The position numbers and the translations under genes were made by a program. A DNA stretch of 64,000 bases, taken from assembly GCA_900450595.1 (NCBI GenBank), contig UGGS01000001.1:1178001-1242000 (forward strand). Direction: 5' to 3'. Positions 35,686-43,840 of this stretch are shown piece by piece (within the stretch, counting starts at the first letter, position 1; every line of letters starts with the position of its first letter). The stretch is from [Flavobacterium] thermophilum (lineage in GTDB: Bacteria; Bacillota; Bacilli; Bacillales; Anoxybacillaceae). The notes beneath the pieces are model-generated. The model was not told the DNA's origin. It did not search any database and saw only the letters and a list, made by a program, of their open reading frames with translations.

Positions 35686-38361
35686 ATGTCTGGTGAATAT
35701 CGTTCTCGTGTGGAACGAAAGCAGGCAGCGAAACAGACGAAACAAAAGAAGGCGAAAAAGAAAAGAGGAAGGTCCTGGTTGAAAGCGATCGCCATTGCGA
35801 TAGTGCTGATGATCGCCCTTGGCGCCATCGGGGGGGTGGCTGCGTTCGCCTACTTTGTCAAGGACGCCCCTCCGCTCGATGAGGCGAAAATTAAAGATCC
35901 GCTCTCGTCGACCGTGTACGATATGAGCGGAAAGAAAGTCGCCGAGCTGGGCGGTTACAAACGGACGTACATCTCATACAAGGACGTGCCGAAAGTGCTG
36001 GAAAATGCGGTATTGGCGACCGAAGACGCCCGCTTTTACGAGCATCACGGCATCGACATCGTCCGTCTAGCCGGCGCGGTCATCGCCAATATTCGCGAAG
36101 GGTTCGGCGCGGAAGGCGGCAGCACGATCACCCAGCAAGTCGTGAAAATGACGTTCCTCTCACCAAAGAAAACGTTGGAGCGGAAAGCGCAAGAAGCGTG
36201 GCTCGCCTTGCAGCTTGAGCAAAAGTATTCGAAGCATGAAATTTTGGAAATGTACTTGAACAAAATTTATTACTCAGACGGCATTTATGGCGTCGCCCGG
36301 GCGGCGGAATATTACTTCGGCAAAACGAACTTAAAAGAGCTGACGCTCCCCGAGGCAGCGCTCTTGGCCGGCATGCCGCAAAGCCCGAACCGGTACAACC
36401 CGTACGTTCATCCAGAGGCGGCGAAAAAACGGCGCGACACTGTCTTGTCGCTCATGGTGAAACATGGCTTTATCAGCGCGGAAGAAGCGGAAAAAGCGAA
36501 GCAGGTGCCGATCAAATCGATGCTCACCGAGCGGAAAAAGCCGCAAAATTCCGTGCCATACGACGCCTTCATTGACGAAGTGATCAAAGAAGTGACGGAC
36601 AAAGCCAATGTCAACGTCTTTGAAGACGGGCTGAAAATTTACACGACGCTTGATCAAGAGGCGCAATCGTACGTTGAAAAGCTATTAAACTCCGATCAAC
36701 GTTTTACCGCCAAAAAAGATTTGCAGTCGGGAATCGCCCTCGTCGACACGAAAACGGGCGCCATTCGCGCGTTAGGCGGGGGACGCCATCGCGACAACAT
36801 CGAGTTCGGTTTCAACTACGCAATTCAGCCTGTCGGCCAGCCCGGTTCAACGATTAAGCCGATTTTGGACTACGGGCCGGCGATCGAATATTTAAAATGG
36901 TCAACCGCGCACATTCTTGTTGACGAGCCGTATACGTACTCCGACGGCACCCCGATCCGCAACGCCGGCGGGCGCTACGCCGGACCGGTGACGGTGCGCA
37001 ATGCCCTCACATGGTCGCGCAACATCCCGGCGTTAAAAACGTTCCAAGCGGTCGGCAAGGAGCGGGCGAAAGAGTTTGCCAACCGGCTCGGCATGGGTTT
37101 TGACGAAGTATATGAGCCGTACGCAATCGGCGGCGTATCGCGCTACGTATCGCCGTTGCAGATGGCCGGCGCCTACGCCGCCTTCGGCAACAACGGCGTT
37201 TACACGAAGCCGTATGCGGTGACGAAAATCGTCTTCCCAGACGGCACGGAAATGGACTTAAAGCCAAAACCGAAGCGAGTCATGCATGATTACACCGCAT
37301 ACATGATTACCGACATGCTCAAATCGGTCATCCGCTCTGGCACTGGGCAGTCCGCCTATGTCCCAGGGTTGGAGCTCGCCGGCAAGACCGGAACGACAAA
37401 CTACGGCAAAGACGGCGCGAAGTTTGGCCTCAAACGGGACGATGTGCCGGACAGCTGGATTGTCGGCTATACGCCAAACTACACGGCGGCCATTTGGGTC
37501 GGCTTCAGCAAAAAAAGCGAAACAGCTACATTAGGAGATCGGGAGCAGCGCATTCCGAAGCTCTTGCTGAAAGATCTGATGTCCCATCTCGACGATGGCA
37601 GCGGAGAGTTTCAGCGGCCGGACAGCGTCGTCAAACTGCCGATCAAAAAAGGCACGAATCCGCCGAAACTTGCCGGCAAATACACGCCTGAAAGCGACAT
37701 TACGTATGAATTGTTCGTGCGCGGCACCGAACCGACAGAAGTCGCAAAAGATGAGCCGGAAGAGCTCCCGGCTGTCAAAGGGTTGGCCGCTTCGTACGAC
37801 CAAGCTGCCAACATCATTTCCGTCTCTTGGTCGTATGATGAGAAAACCGACGACACGCTGTTTGAAGTGCGCATCAAAGACGAGCAAGGGCATACGGAAA
37901 CGGTCACGACCAAAGATTTAAGCGTGACAGTGACGAACGTGGCGCCAGGGGCTTCGTACACAATCGCCGTCTATGCCAAGGAAGGCGAGCGGATGAGCAA
38001 GCCGGCGATCACGAGCATCCGCATCCCTGGCGGCGAGCAGCCGACGGCGCCGGGCAATGGAGCGAACGATGATGGCAACAACCACGGCGCCGGAAATGGC
38101 GGCACGAACGGGAATAACGGCGATGATCATGGGGGCAATGGAAACAATCAAAATAACAACAATGGCGGAAATAGCGGAAACAACGGCAATGGCAACGAAG
38201 ATCGCGATAATGGCGGCGAAGAGGACAACGGCAGCGAAGACAACGGCCAAGGGGATGGCGGCGCAACAACGCCGACGACACCAACAACCCCAACGACGCC
38301 GACCAATCCACAATCAGGAAACGGCGGCAATGCTGGCATGAGAAATGGAAGCCGCCAGTGA
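35686..38361 (+). CDS. ponA: Class A penicillin-binding protein 1A/1B
   Basis: This bifunctional enzyme polymerises glycan strands and cross-links peptides outside the membrane. The 891-residue protein has a basic cytoplasmic start, one membrane helix (AIAIAIVLMIALGAIGGVAA, near residues 32-51), a glycosyltransferase domain (ATEDARFYEHHGIDIVRLAG, then GGSTITQQVVK), a transpeptidase domain (Ser in QPGSTIKPILDY, SRN in TWSRNIPAL, KTGTT) and a fibronectin III domain. A ~90-residue tail of Gly/Asn/Asp and Thr-Pro repeats ends it. The tail is typical of Bacillus PonA but unusually rich in Asn and Gly. Confidence 0.96.
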   Translation: MSGEYRSRVERKQAAKQTKQKKAKKKRGRSWLKAIAIAIVLMIALGAIGGVAAFAYFVKDAPPLDEAKIKDPLSSTVYDMSGKKVAELGGYKRTYISYKDVPKVLENAVLATEDARFYEHHGIDIVRLAGAVIANIREGFGAEGGSTITQQVVKMTFLSPKKTLERKAQEAWLALQLEQKYSKHEILEMYLNKIYYSDGIYGVARAAEYYFGKTNLKELTLPEAALLAGMPQSPNRYNPYVHPEAAKKRRDTVLSLMVKHGFISAEEAEKAKQVPIKSMLTERKKPQNSVPYDAFIDEVIKEVTDKANVNVFEDGLKIYTTLDQEAQSYVEKLLNSDQRFTAKKDLQSGIALVDTKTGAIRALGGGRHRDNIEFGFNYAIQPVGQPGSTIKPILDYGPAIEYLKWSTAHILVDEPYTYSDGTPIRNAGGRYAGPVTVRNALTWSRNIPALKTFQAVGKERAKEFANRLGMGFDEVYEPYAIGGVSRYVSPLQMAGAYAAFGNNGVYTKPYAVTKIVFPDGTEMDLKPKPKRVMHDYTAYMITDMLKSVIRSGTGQSAYVPGLELAGKTGTTNYGKDGAKFGLKRDDVPDSWIVGYTPNYTAAIWVGFSKKSETATLGDREQRIPKLLLKDLMSHLDDGSGEFQRPDSVVKLPIKKGTNPPKLAGKYTPESDITYELFVRGTEPTEVAKDEPEELPAVKGLAASYDQAANIISVSWSYDEKTDDTLFEVRIKDEQGHTETVTTKDLSVTVTNVAPGASYTIAVYAKEGERMSKPAITSIRIPGGEQPTAPGNGANDDGNNHGAGNGGTNGNNGDDHGGNGNNQNNNNGGNSGNNGNGNEDRDNGGEEDNGSEDNGQGDGGATTPTTPTTPTTPTNPQSGNGGNAGMRNGSRQ

Positions 38362-38374
38362 GATCACCTACCTC

Positions 38375-38410
38375 AAAAAAGCGGATGGCCCGATAAGCCA
38401 TCCGCTTTTT
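38375..38410. terminator. Bidirectional terminator between ponA and nth
   Basis: AAAAAGCGGATGGC and GCCATCCGCTTTTT pair perfectly around CCGATAA. Confidence 0.88.
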
Positions 38411-38463
38411 CATGGCAACTTGCCTAGAAATATGCCCGTCCGGGAAAAAGCGGGCGAGCCTAT

Positions 38464-39135
38464 TCAGTCGGCACGCGCACGTTTGTTTTCCCTCTTTCGC
38501 ATCCGCTTTTTTCCCTCGCGGCATAAATGAAGAAGCGGGCATACCGGGCATTGCGGCGCCTGCGCCTTGCAATGGTAGCGGCCGAAAAAAATCATCCGAT
38601 GGTGGGTGATCGACCATTCTTCCTTTGGAATGGTTTTCATCAACGTTTGTTCCACTTCCAGAACTGACGCGTCCCAACGGCAAAAGCCGAGCCGCTTGCT
38701 GACCCGCTCGACATGCGTATCAACGGCGATGGCCGGCACGCCAAATGCCACGGAGACGACGACGTTGGCCGTCTTCCTTCCGACGCCCGGCAGCTTCATC
38801 AATTCATCACGGTCGCGCGGCACCTCACCGTTGTACTCCTCAATCAGCATCGCGCACAACTTTTGAATATTTTTCGCTTTGTTCCGGTATAATCCGATCG
38901 ATCGGATGTCTTGCTCCAGCTCTTCAAGCGGCACCGCGATGTAATCGTGCGGCGTTCGGTATTTTTCAAACAAATGTTTCGTCACCTTATTGACGAGCGC
39001 ATCGGTGCATTGCGCTGACAAAACGACCGCGATCAACAGTTCGAACGGATTGCGGTGCACAAGTTCGCAATGGGCATTGGGAAACATGTCCGCCATCACG
39101 TCCAAACAACAGCGGATTTGCTGCTTCGTCAGCAT
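38464..39135 (-). CDS. nth: Endonuclease III
   Basis: Nth removes oxidised pyrimidines from DNA and nicks the abasic site. The start at 39135 follows AGGAGAAGAGGA; 223 residues. The helix-hairpin-helix LMKLPGVGRKTANVV holds the catalytic Lys, with the Asp in VDTHVERVSKRLG, and the [4Fe-4S] cluster cysteines are in CKAQAPQCPVCPLLHLC. It sits after dnaD and opposite ponA, as in B. subtilis; ypoC is not seen between nth and ponA. Confidence 0.96.
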   Translation of the reverse strand: MLTKQQIRCCLDVMADMFPNAHCELVHRNPFELLIAVVLSAQCTDALVNKVTKHLFEKYRTPHDYIAVPLEELEQDIRSIGLYRNKAKNIQKLCAMLIEEYNGEVPRDRDELMKLPGVGRKTANVVVSVAFGVPAIAVDTHVERVSKRLGFCRWDASVLEVEQTLMKTIPKEEWSITHHRMIFFGRYHCKAQAPQCPVCPLLHLCREGKKRMRKRENKRARAD

Positions 39136-39200
39136 TCCTCTTCTCCTCCTTTCGCGATGTTTGGCCATCCATACGAGCATTTCGCGATTTTGGCCAAACA

Positions 39201-39225
39201 AAAACGAGAGACTGCGCTCTCGTTT
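39201..39225 (-). terminator. Terminator of dnaD
   Basis: The AAACGAGAG/CTCTCGTTT stem is followed on the minus strand by TTTTGTTTGG. It overlaps the dnaD stop and separates dnaD from nth. Confidence 0.7.
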
Positions 39226-39928
39226 ACGAGTCAAGCCAGTTGAAAAACGGAATCGTCTGCTTAAATTCCCCTGTCGCCTGTTTCGCCGGGCGGGCGAGCG
39301 GTTTCGGCTTGCGGAATTTTTTGCCGTAATCGTGCGCCTGCTCGATCGTGCGGATGCCGTTCTTTTTCCACTCAAACAAAATGCGGTCGATGTAGCGAAA
39401 GTTCAGTTTTCCCGACAGCACCGCCTCGCGCAGCGCAGCTTTAATGATGGCCGGTTCATGGCCGTCTTGGTCGATCCACATCGCGAGCGTTTCGCACTCA
39501 AACGGGGAGAGCGGGCGGCCAAATTCTTGCTCAAAAACCGTATATAGGCTTTCCTCCTCCTGCTGGCCGCCGCGCTCATCCTTGGCCGCTTCTGCATACA
39601 AATGGTGAACCAGCTGCTCCCAAAGCGGTTCGAGCGTATACTTTTCGCTGCGGATGCCGCGTTCGTCCGTATGCTCCTCAATGGCCACCATCCCCTTTCG
39701 CAAAAGGCGGCGCATCATTTCCATGCACTCCGCCGCCGGGACCGTCATTCTCTCGGCCAGCTCCGCCGGCGTCGGAAAGGTGATCCCTTGCTCAAAAAAC
39801 GACTGCATATGCAAAAGCAGCACGAGTTCCGCCTCGCTCAAGCCAAGCTGTTTATAATGGTTCAATAACAGCTTTGGAACGGCGACGCTTCCTTGCGCCA
39901 GCCATTCGGCCACCTTTTTCTTTTCCAT
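39224..39928 (-). CDS. dnaD: DNA replication initiation protein DnaD
   Basis: DnaD helps load the replicative helicase at oriC and during restart in Firmicutes. The start at 39928 (GAGGTGCATCGGC upstream) gives 234 residues. The N-terminal winged helix includes LLLNHYKQLGLSEAELVLLL and FPTPAELAERM; the C-terminal DnaB_2/DnaD domain carries the YIDRILFEWKKNGI motif (YxxxIxxxW) that binds DNA. It lies between asnS and nth as in B. subtilis. Confidence 0.95.
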   Translation of the reverse strand: MEKKKVAEWLAQGSVAVPKLLLNHYKQLGLSEAELVLLLHMQSFFEQGITFPTPAELAERMTVPAAECMEMMRRLLRKGMVAIEEHTDERGIRSEKYTLEPLWEQLVHHLYAEAAKDERGGQQEEESLYTVFEQEFGRPLSPFECETLAMWIDQDGHEPAIIKAALREAVLSGKLNFRYIDRILFEWKKNGIRTIEQAHDYGKKFRKPKPLARPAKQATGEFKQTIPFFNWLDS

Positions 39929-39964
39929 GCCGATGCACCTCAACTATAGTATAACATGCCGGCG

Positions 39965-39993
39965 GCAAAAAAACCCCCTTTTTGCAGGGGGGT
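39965..39993 (-). terminator. Terminator of asnS
   Basis: On the minus strand AACCCCCC and GGGGGTT pair around TGCAAAAA and are followed by TTTTTGCC. Confidence 0.75.
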
Positions 39994-41285
39994 TACGGAT
40001 ACAAACGGTTGAGAAGGCGCGGGAATGGGATCGTTTCACGCACATGCTCGACGCCGCAAATCCAAGCGACCGTGCGCTCGAGGCCGAGCCCGAACCCAGA
40101 GTGCGGCACCGATCCGTATTTGCGCAAATCCAAATACCATTCATACGCCTCAAGCGGCAAATGGTGTTCCTCAAGGCGTTGCTTTAACAAGTTATAATCA
40201 TGGATGCGCTCCGAGCCGCCGATAATTTCCCCGTACCCTTCCGGGGCAATGAGGTCGGCGCACAACACAACGTCCGGCCGCTTCGGATCCGGCTGCATAT
40301 AAAACGGCTTTAATGACGTCGGGTAATGAGTGATAAAGACCGGCTTCTCGAAACTTTCCGCAATGGCCGTCTCATGCGGCGCGCCGAAGTCGTCGCCCCA
40401 CTCGATGTCGGTGAACCCTTTGTCGTGCAAAAGCTTGATCGCTTCGTCATACGTCAGGCGCGGAAACGGCGGCGTGACCAACTCAAGTTTGGACACATCG
40501 CGCTCAAGCCGCCCAAGCTCGAGCCGGCAGCGGCTGAGCACCGACTGCACAAGATAGGAGACGTACTCTTCCTGCAGCCGCAAGTTGTCTTCAAACTCGT
40601 AAAACGCCATTTCCGGCTCGACCATCCAAAATTCGATCAAATGGCGGCGCGTTTTCGACTTTTCAGCGCGAAACGTCGGGCCGAATGAAAATACTTTGCC
40701 GAGCGCCATCGCCGCTGCCTCCATATACAGCTGGCCGCTTTGCGACAAATACGCGTCTTCATCGAAATATTTCGTGTGGAACAGCTCGGTCGTTCCTTCC
40801 GGCGCGCTGCCGGTCAAAATCGGCGCATCGACTTTGACGAACCCGCGGTCGTTGAAAAACTCGTACGTTGCCCGAATGACCTCGTTGCGGATTTTCATAA
40901 TGGCATGCTGACGCCGCGACCGAAGCCATAAATGGCGATGGTCCATCAAAAATTCGACGCCGTGCTCCTTTGGCGTAATCGGGTAATCGACCGCTTCATC
41001 GATGACTTGCAAGTCCGTAACCGACAGTTCGTAGCCGAACGGCGAACGCTCGTCAATGCGCACTGTTCCGGTCACATACAGCGATGTTTCTTGCGTCAAC
41101 GTTTTCGCGCGTTGGAATACTTCCTCTGAGACGTTCGCCTTTTCGACGACTCCTTGAATGAAGCCCGTCCCGTCGCGCAGCTGCAAAAAGGCGATTTTTC
41201 CACTCGAGCGCTTATTGGCCAGCCAGGCGCCGATCGTGACTTGCCGGCCGACATATTGGTTTACTTCCGCAATCGTCGTTCTCAC
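39993..41285 (-). CDS. asnS: Asparaginyl-tRNA synthetase
   Basis: This class IIb synthetase charges tRNA-Asn. The start is the GTG at 41285, 9 bases after GGAGGG; 430 residues, the B. subtilis length. The N-terminal OB fold ([20 protein letters not shown]) binds the anticodon; motif 2 is [20 protein letters not shown] and motif 3 is [15 protein letters not shown]. It is downstream of aspB but separated from it by almost 390 bases containing two large inverted structures. No T-box sequence was found in that leader. Confidence 0.96.
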   Translation of the reverse strand: MRTTIAEVNQYVGRQVTIGAWLANKRSSGKIAFLQLRDGTGFIQGVVEKANVSEEVFQRAKTLTQETSLYVTGTVRIDERSPFGYELSVTDLQVIDEAVDYPITPKEHGVEFLMDHRHLWLRSRRQHAIMKIRNEVIRATYEFFNDRGFVKVDAPILTGSAPEGTTELFHTKYFDEDAYLSQSGQLYMEAAAMALGKVFSFGPTFRAEKSKTRRHLIEFWMVEPEMAFYEFEDNLRLQEEYVSYLVQSVLSRCRLELGRLERDVSKLELVTPPFPRLTYDEAIKLLHDKGFTDIEWGDDFGAPHETAIAESFEKPVFITHYPTSLKPFYMQPDPKRPDVVLCADLIAPEGYGEIIGGSERIHDYNLLKQRLEEHHLPLEAYEWYLDLRKYGSVPHSGFGLGLERTVAWICGVEHVRETIPFPRLLNRLYP

Positions 41286-41347
41286 GTACTTATTCCCTCC
41301 AATGATTGACACGTCCATCATTCGCTATTATACCGTTGCGCCAACAC

Positions 41348-41411
41348 GGCAGCAACGGCCAGGGCGGGGCGGCGAAATGCGGCGCTTTGTACTGCACCGG
41401 CCGTTGCCGCC
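41348..41411 (-). repeat. GC-rich hairpin in the asnS leader
   Basis: GGCAGCAACGGCC (41348-41360) pairs with GGCCGTTGCCGCC (41399-41411) with one mismatch. It is next to the fold-back element at 41424 and lies in the transcript between aspB and asnS. It may be the aspB terminator or a regulatory stem, although no U-run follows. Confidence 0.6.
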
Positions 41412-41423
41412 TGACAGCATATC

Positions 41424-41653
41424 TATATAGATGCAACGAAGAAGTTTAACATATCCTTGACGGAAAAGCGGTTTGTCCATTTTCGACTGTCGAAGGCAAG
41501 CCATAGGCTTGCCCCGTCACGCCAAGGCGTGACGGAAGACCGAACAACCACCTGCTTCACAGACCCATATATGGGTCTGTGAAGCGGCGTTGTTCGGTCG
41601 CCTGACAGTCGATAAAAGCTGCAAATGGTAAATCTTCAAATTGCATCTATATA
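41424..41653. repeat. 230-bp fold-back element with nested stem-loops
   Basis: The ends are a perfect 13-bp inverted repeat, TATATAGATGCAA (41424-41436) and its complement (41641-41653). Inside, CGACTGTC (41484) pairs with GACAGTCG (41604-41611) and encloses three stems: GGCAAGCC/GGCTTGCC (41495-41513), CCGTCACGCC/GGCGTGACGG (41514-41535) and ACCGAACAAC/GTTGTTCGGT (41539-41598). The last stem holds a 32-bp perfect palindrome centred at 41569/41570. No coding capacity. It looks like a MITE or a structured RNA. Confidence 0.85.
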
Positions 41654-41674
41654 CCCTGCCCCGTGTGGATTTGG

Positions 41675-42856
41675 TTACGCGCGCGCTTCCATGAATCGGC
41701 GGATGCGTTCCACCGCCGTTTCCAGCGCCTCAAGCGAAGTCGCATACGACAGGCGGACATTGTCCGGCGCTCCAAACCCGGAGCCGGGCACGAGGGCGAC
41801 TTTCGCCTCTTCGAGCAAGACGGCGACGAACTCGTCGACCGTGCGGCAGCCCGCCATCTCCGCCGCTTTGCGGGCGTTCGGGAACAAGTAAAACGCCCCT
41901 TGCGGCTTGACGCATGTAAACCCTGGAATTTGCACAAGCTTGTCGTAAATGATATGGAGCCGCTCTTCAAACGCCCGGCGCATTTCTTCCACCGGATCCT
42001 GCGGGCCGCTGTACGCGGCGATGGCCGCGTATTGGGCGATTGACGTCGGGTTGGATGTACTGTGGCTCGCCAAGTCGGTCATCGCTTTGATGATTTCTTT
42101 TGGACCTGCCGCATACCCGATGCGCCATCCCGTCATCGAATGCGACTTCGACACCCCGTTGATGATGACGGTCTGCGCTTTCAGCTCCGGCGCCAGCTCA
42201 GCGATCGAGACATGCTTCGCTCCGCCGTAAATCAGCTTTTCATAAATTTCGTCGGAGACGATCAAGAGGCCGTATTCTAAGCAAACGTCACCGAGCGCCT
42301 TCAGTTCTTCGGCCGTGTAAATCATGCCGGTCGGGTTGCTCGGCGAGTTGATGATGACCGCCTTCGTCCGCGGCGTGATCGCCTGCTTCAGCTGCTCTGG
42401 CGTAATTTTGAAATCGTGTTGTTCCAGCCCTTCCACATAAACGGGAACGCCGCCGGCGAGCTTCACTTGTTCCGGGTAGCTGACCCAATACGGCGTCGGG
42501 ATGATGACCTCATCGCCCTCGTCGAGCAGCACTTGAAAGAGGGTGTAAAGGGCGTGCTTCGCCCCGACGCATACAATCACTTCCGCCGGCTCATACTCAA
42601 GCCCTTGGTCGCGGGCAAACTTTTTGATGATTTCCGCCTTCAGCGCCGGCAGCCCGCCCGAGGGCGTATATTTCGTATGCCCTTCGTTCATCGCTCTTAC
42701 CGCTGCATCGAGAATGTGCCGCGGCGTATTGAAATCCGGCTCTCCGGCCCCGAGGCCGATCACGTCGTATCCAGCCGCTTTCAATTCTTTCGCTTTCGCC
42801 GTAATGGCCAATGTCGCCGATGGCGTCAGCGACGCCACCCGTTTTGCCAATTTCAT
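41675..42856 (-). CDS. aspB: Aspartate aminotransferase (class I, subgroup gamma)
   Basis: AspB moves an amino group between aspartate and 2-oxoglutarate using pyridoxal phosphate. The 393-residue protein shows PNTPRH-like EPDFNTPRHILDAA, SPSNPTG in VIINSPSNPTGMIYTAEEL, and the PLP Lys in NGVSKSHSMTGWRIGYAAG. Length and order match Bacillus AspB, as does its place between ypmB and asnS. Confidence 0.94.
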   Translation of the reverse strand: MKLAKRVASLTPSATLAITAKAKELKAAGYDVIGLGAGEPDFNTPRHILDAAVRAMNEGHTKYTPSGGLPALKAEIIKKFARDQGLEYEPAEVIVCVGAKHALYTLFQVLLDEGDEVIIPTPYWVSYPEQVKLAGGVPVYVEGLEQHDFKITPEQLKQAITPRTKAVIINSPSNPTGMIYTAEELKALGDVCLEYGLLIVSDEIYEKLIYGGAKHVSIAELAPELKAQTVIINGVSKSHSMTGWRIGYAAGPKEIIKAMTDLASHSTSNPTSIAQYAAIAAYSGPQDPVEEMRRAFEERLHIIYDKLVQIPGFTCVKPQGAFYLFPNARKAAEMAGCRTVDEFVAVLLEEAKVALVPGSGFGAPDNVRLSYATSLEALETAVERIRRFMEARA

Positions 42857-42877
42857 CGCTTTTTCCCCCTCATATCC

Positions 42878-43366
42878 TCATCGTTGAAAACTGTACCTCT
42901 TCAAGAACGCGCCATCGGTGAAATGAAGGTAATAAAACGAATACCTTCCTTCCGAATCGATATATGTCAACTCCCAAAGAGGCACGCCTTTTTCCATGCC
43001 GAGCGTCGCGTCAATGATCTGCTGCGGGCGGCGGTCGCGCTCTAAAATGGCGCGCGCTTTTGCTTCGCTGATGCCGCTGTCCGCCCGCTTGACGACGACA
43101 TTTCCTCCTTTTTCCGGCACCCAAACGACGACGTCCGTTTTTTCTTGCTTCGTCCGGCCGATGAATACAGTGTACGCTTCATCCCCATAATATGTATAGA
43201 CTTTCTTGACGTCAATCAATCCGACTGCCTCCCTCGCCCGCGCAAGCGCGTGTTCCGCCATGGACCGTTTGGGCGCCATCGCCTCTCCATAAATCGACCA
43301 TGCCTGCCAAATGAGGAAACCAAAAAAAAGGAGAGCCAACCATCCCCATTTTTTCATCGCGATCAC
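42878..43366 (-). CDS. ypmB: YpmB-like membrane-anchored PepSY-type protein
   Basis: The 162-residue protein has one N-terminal membrane helix (WGWLALLFFGFLIWQAWSIY, near residues 7-26) followed by two short alpha-beta units resembling PepSY/DUF5590 modules (ALARAREAVGLIDVKKVYTY, then ISEAKARAILERDRRPQQII). These sit outside the membrane in the family. Position between ypmA and aspB matches B. subtilis ypmB. Function is unknown. Its start overlaps the end of ypmA by 4 bases. Confidence 0.85.
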   Translation of the reverse strand: MIAMKKWGWLALLFFGFLIWQAWSIYGEAMAPKRSMAEHALARAREAVGLIDVKKVYTYYGDEAYTVFIGRTKQEKTDVVVWVPEKGGNVVVKRADSGISEAKARAILERDRRPQQIIDATLGMEKGVPLWELTYIDSEGRYSFYYLHFTDGAFLKRYSFQR

Positions 43367-43533
43367 GTCCGGTAAATCGTGAAGACGGCCTGCCGTTTGT
43401 CGTTTTCATCCAAAGCAAGGCCAAACATTAAATTGTTGCGCTTCAGCGTCCGGTTCAAGCAGTCGACAATTTTGTACAAATCGTCGGAATGCTGGACTTT
43501 GACGGTGGCGAGCACTTCAATTTTGCTTTCCAT
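43363..43533 (-). CDS. ypmA: YpmA-like small protein
   Basis: The ATG at 43533, 7 bases after AGGAGG, gives 56 residues: MESKIEVLATVKVQHSDD, LYKIVDCLNRTLKRNNLMF, GLALDENDKRQAVFTIYRT. This fits YpmA (DUF4264) in size and place, between dinG and ypmB. The longer upstream extension (from 43701) lacks a binding site. Function unknown. Confidence 0.85.
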   Translation of the reverse strand: MESKIEVLATVKVQHSDDLYKIVDCLNRTLKRNNLMFGLALDENDKRQAVFTIYRT

Positions 43534-43840
43534 TTTCGTCGCTTCCTCCTGTGCGGCGCAAATTTTGTTACTTATACAGGCCGGCGGCTCCGGCAACAAT
43601 ACAAATACAGCAGATCTGCAGCCAGGCAGCGAAAGCCGCAGGCTGCCAGCATCGCAGTTGTGCTTCTTCCCTATTATAGCAGGTTTGTCCGACCATTTCA
43701 TAACAAATTTGCCCGCCTACACCGCCAACGCAAATTTGCTTCCTTCCGCCCCCGCTCGATGCGGGGAATTTTTTTGCTGCCTGCCATCTTTAGATTGCAC
43801 CGTTTCCCCTCTCTTTATGAGAAGGAAGCGACGACATGCC
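43534..43840. other. Intergenic region between dinG and ypmA
   Basis: It holds no gene I can support. GGCAGC/GCTGCC (43625-43650) and CCCCGC/GCGGGG (43751-43767) inverted repeats are present; the latter is followed by AATTTTTTT on the plus strand, terminator-like, but no plus-strand gene ends there. The promoter of ypmA-ypmB-aspB is probably here. Confidence 0.4.

Noticed and set aside
41286..41674. T-box riboswitch upstream of asnS
   Set aside because: The conserved T-box antiterminator sequence (AGGGTGGAACCGCG type) is not present on the transcribed strand; the structures there are symmetric stems of another kind.
43751..43775. Plus-strand terminator in the dinG-ypmA gap as evidence for a plus-strand gene
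   Set aside because: The long plus-strand frame there (43379-44341) covers ypmA and dinG antisense and has no start signals; the stem may be chance or act at DNA level.
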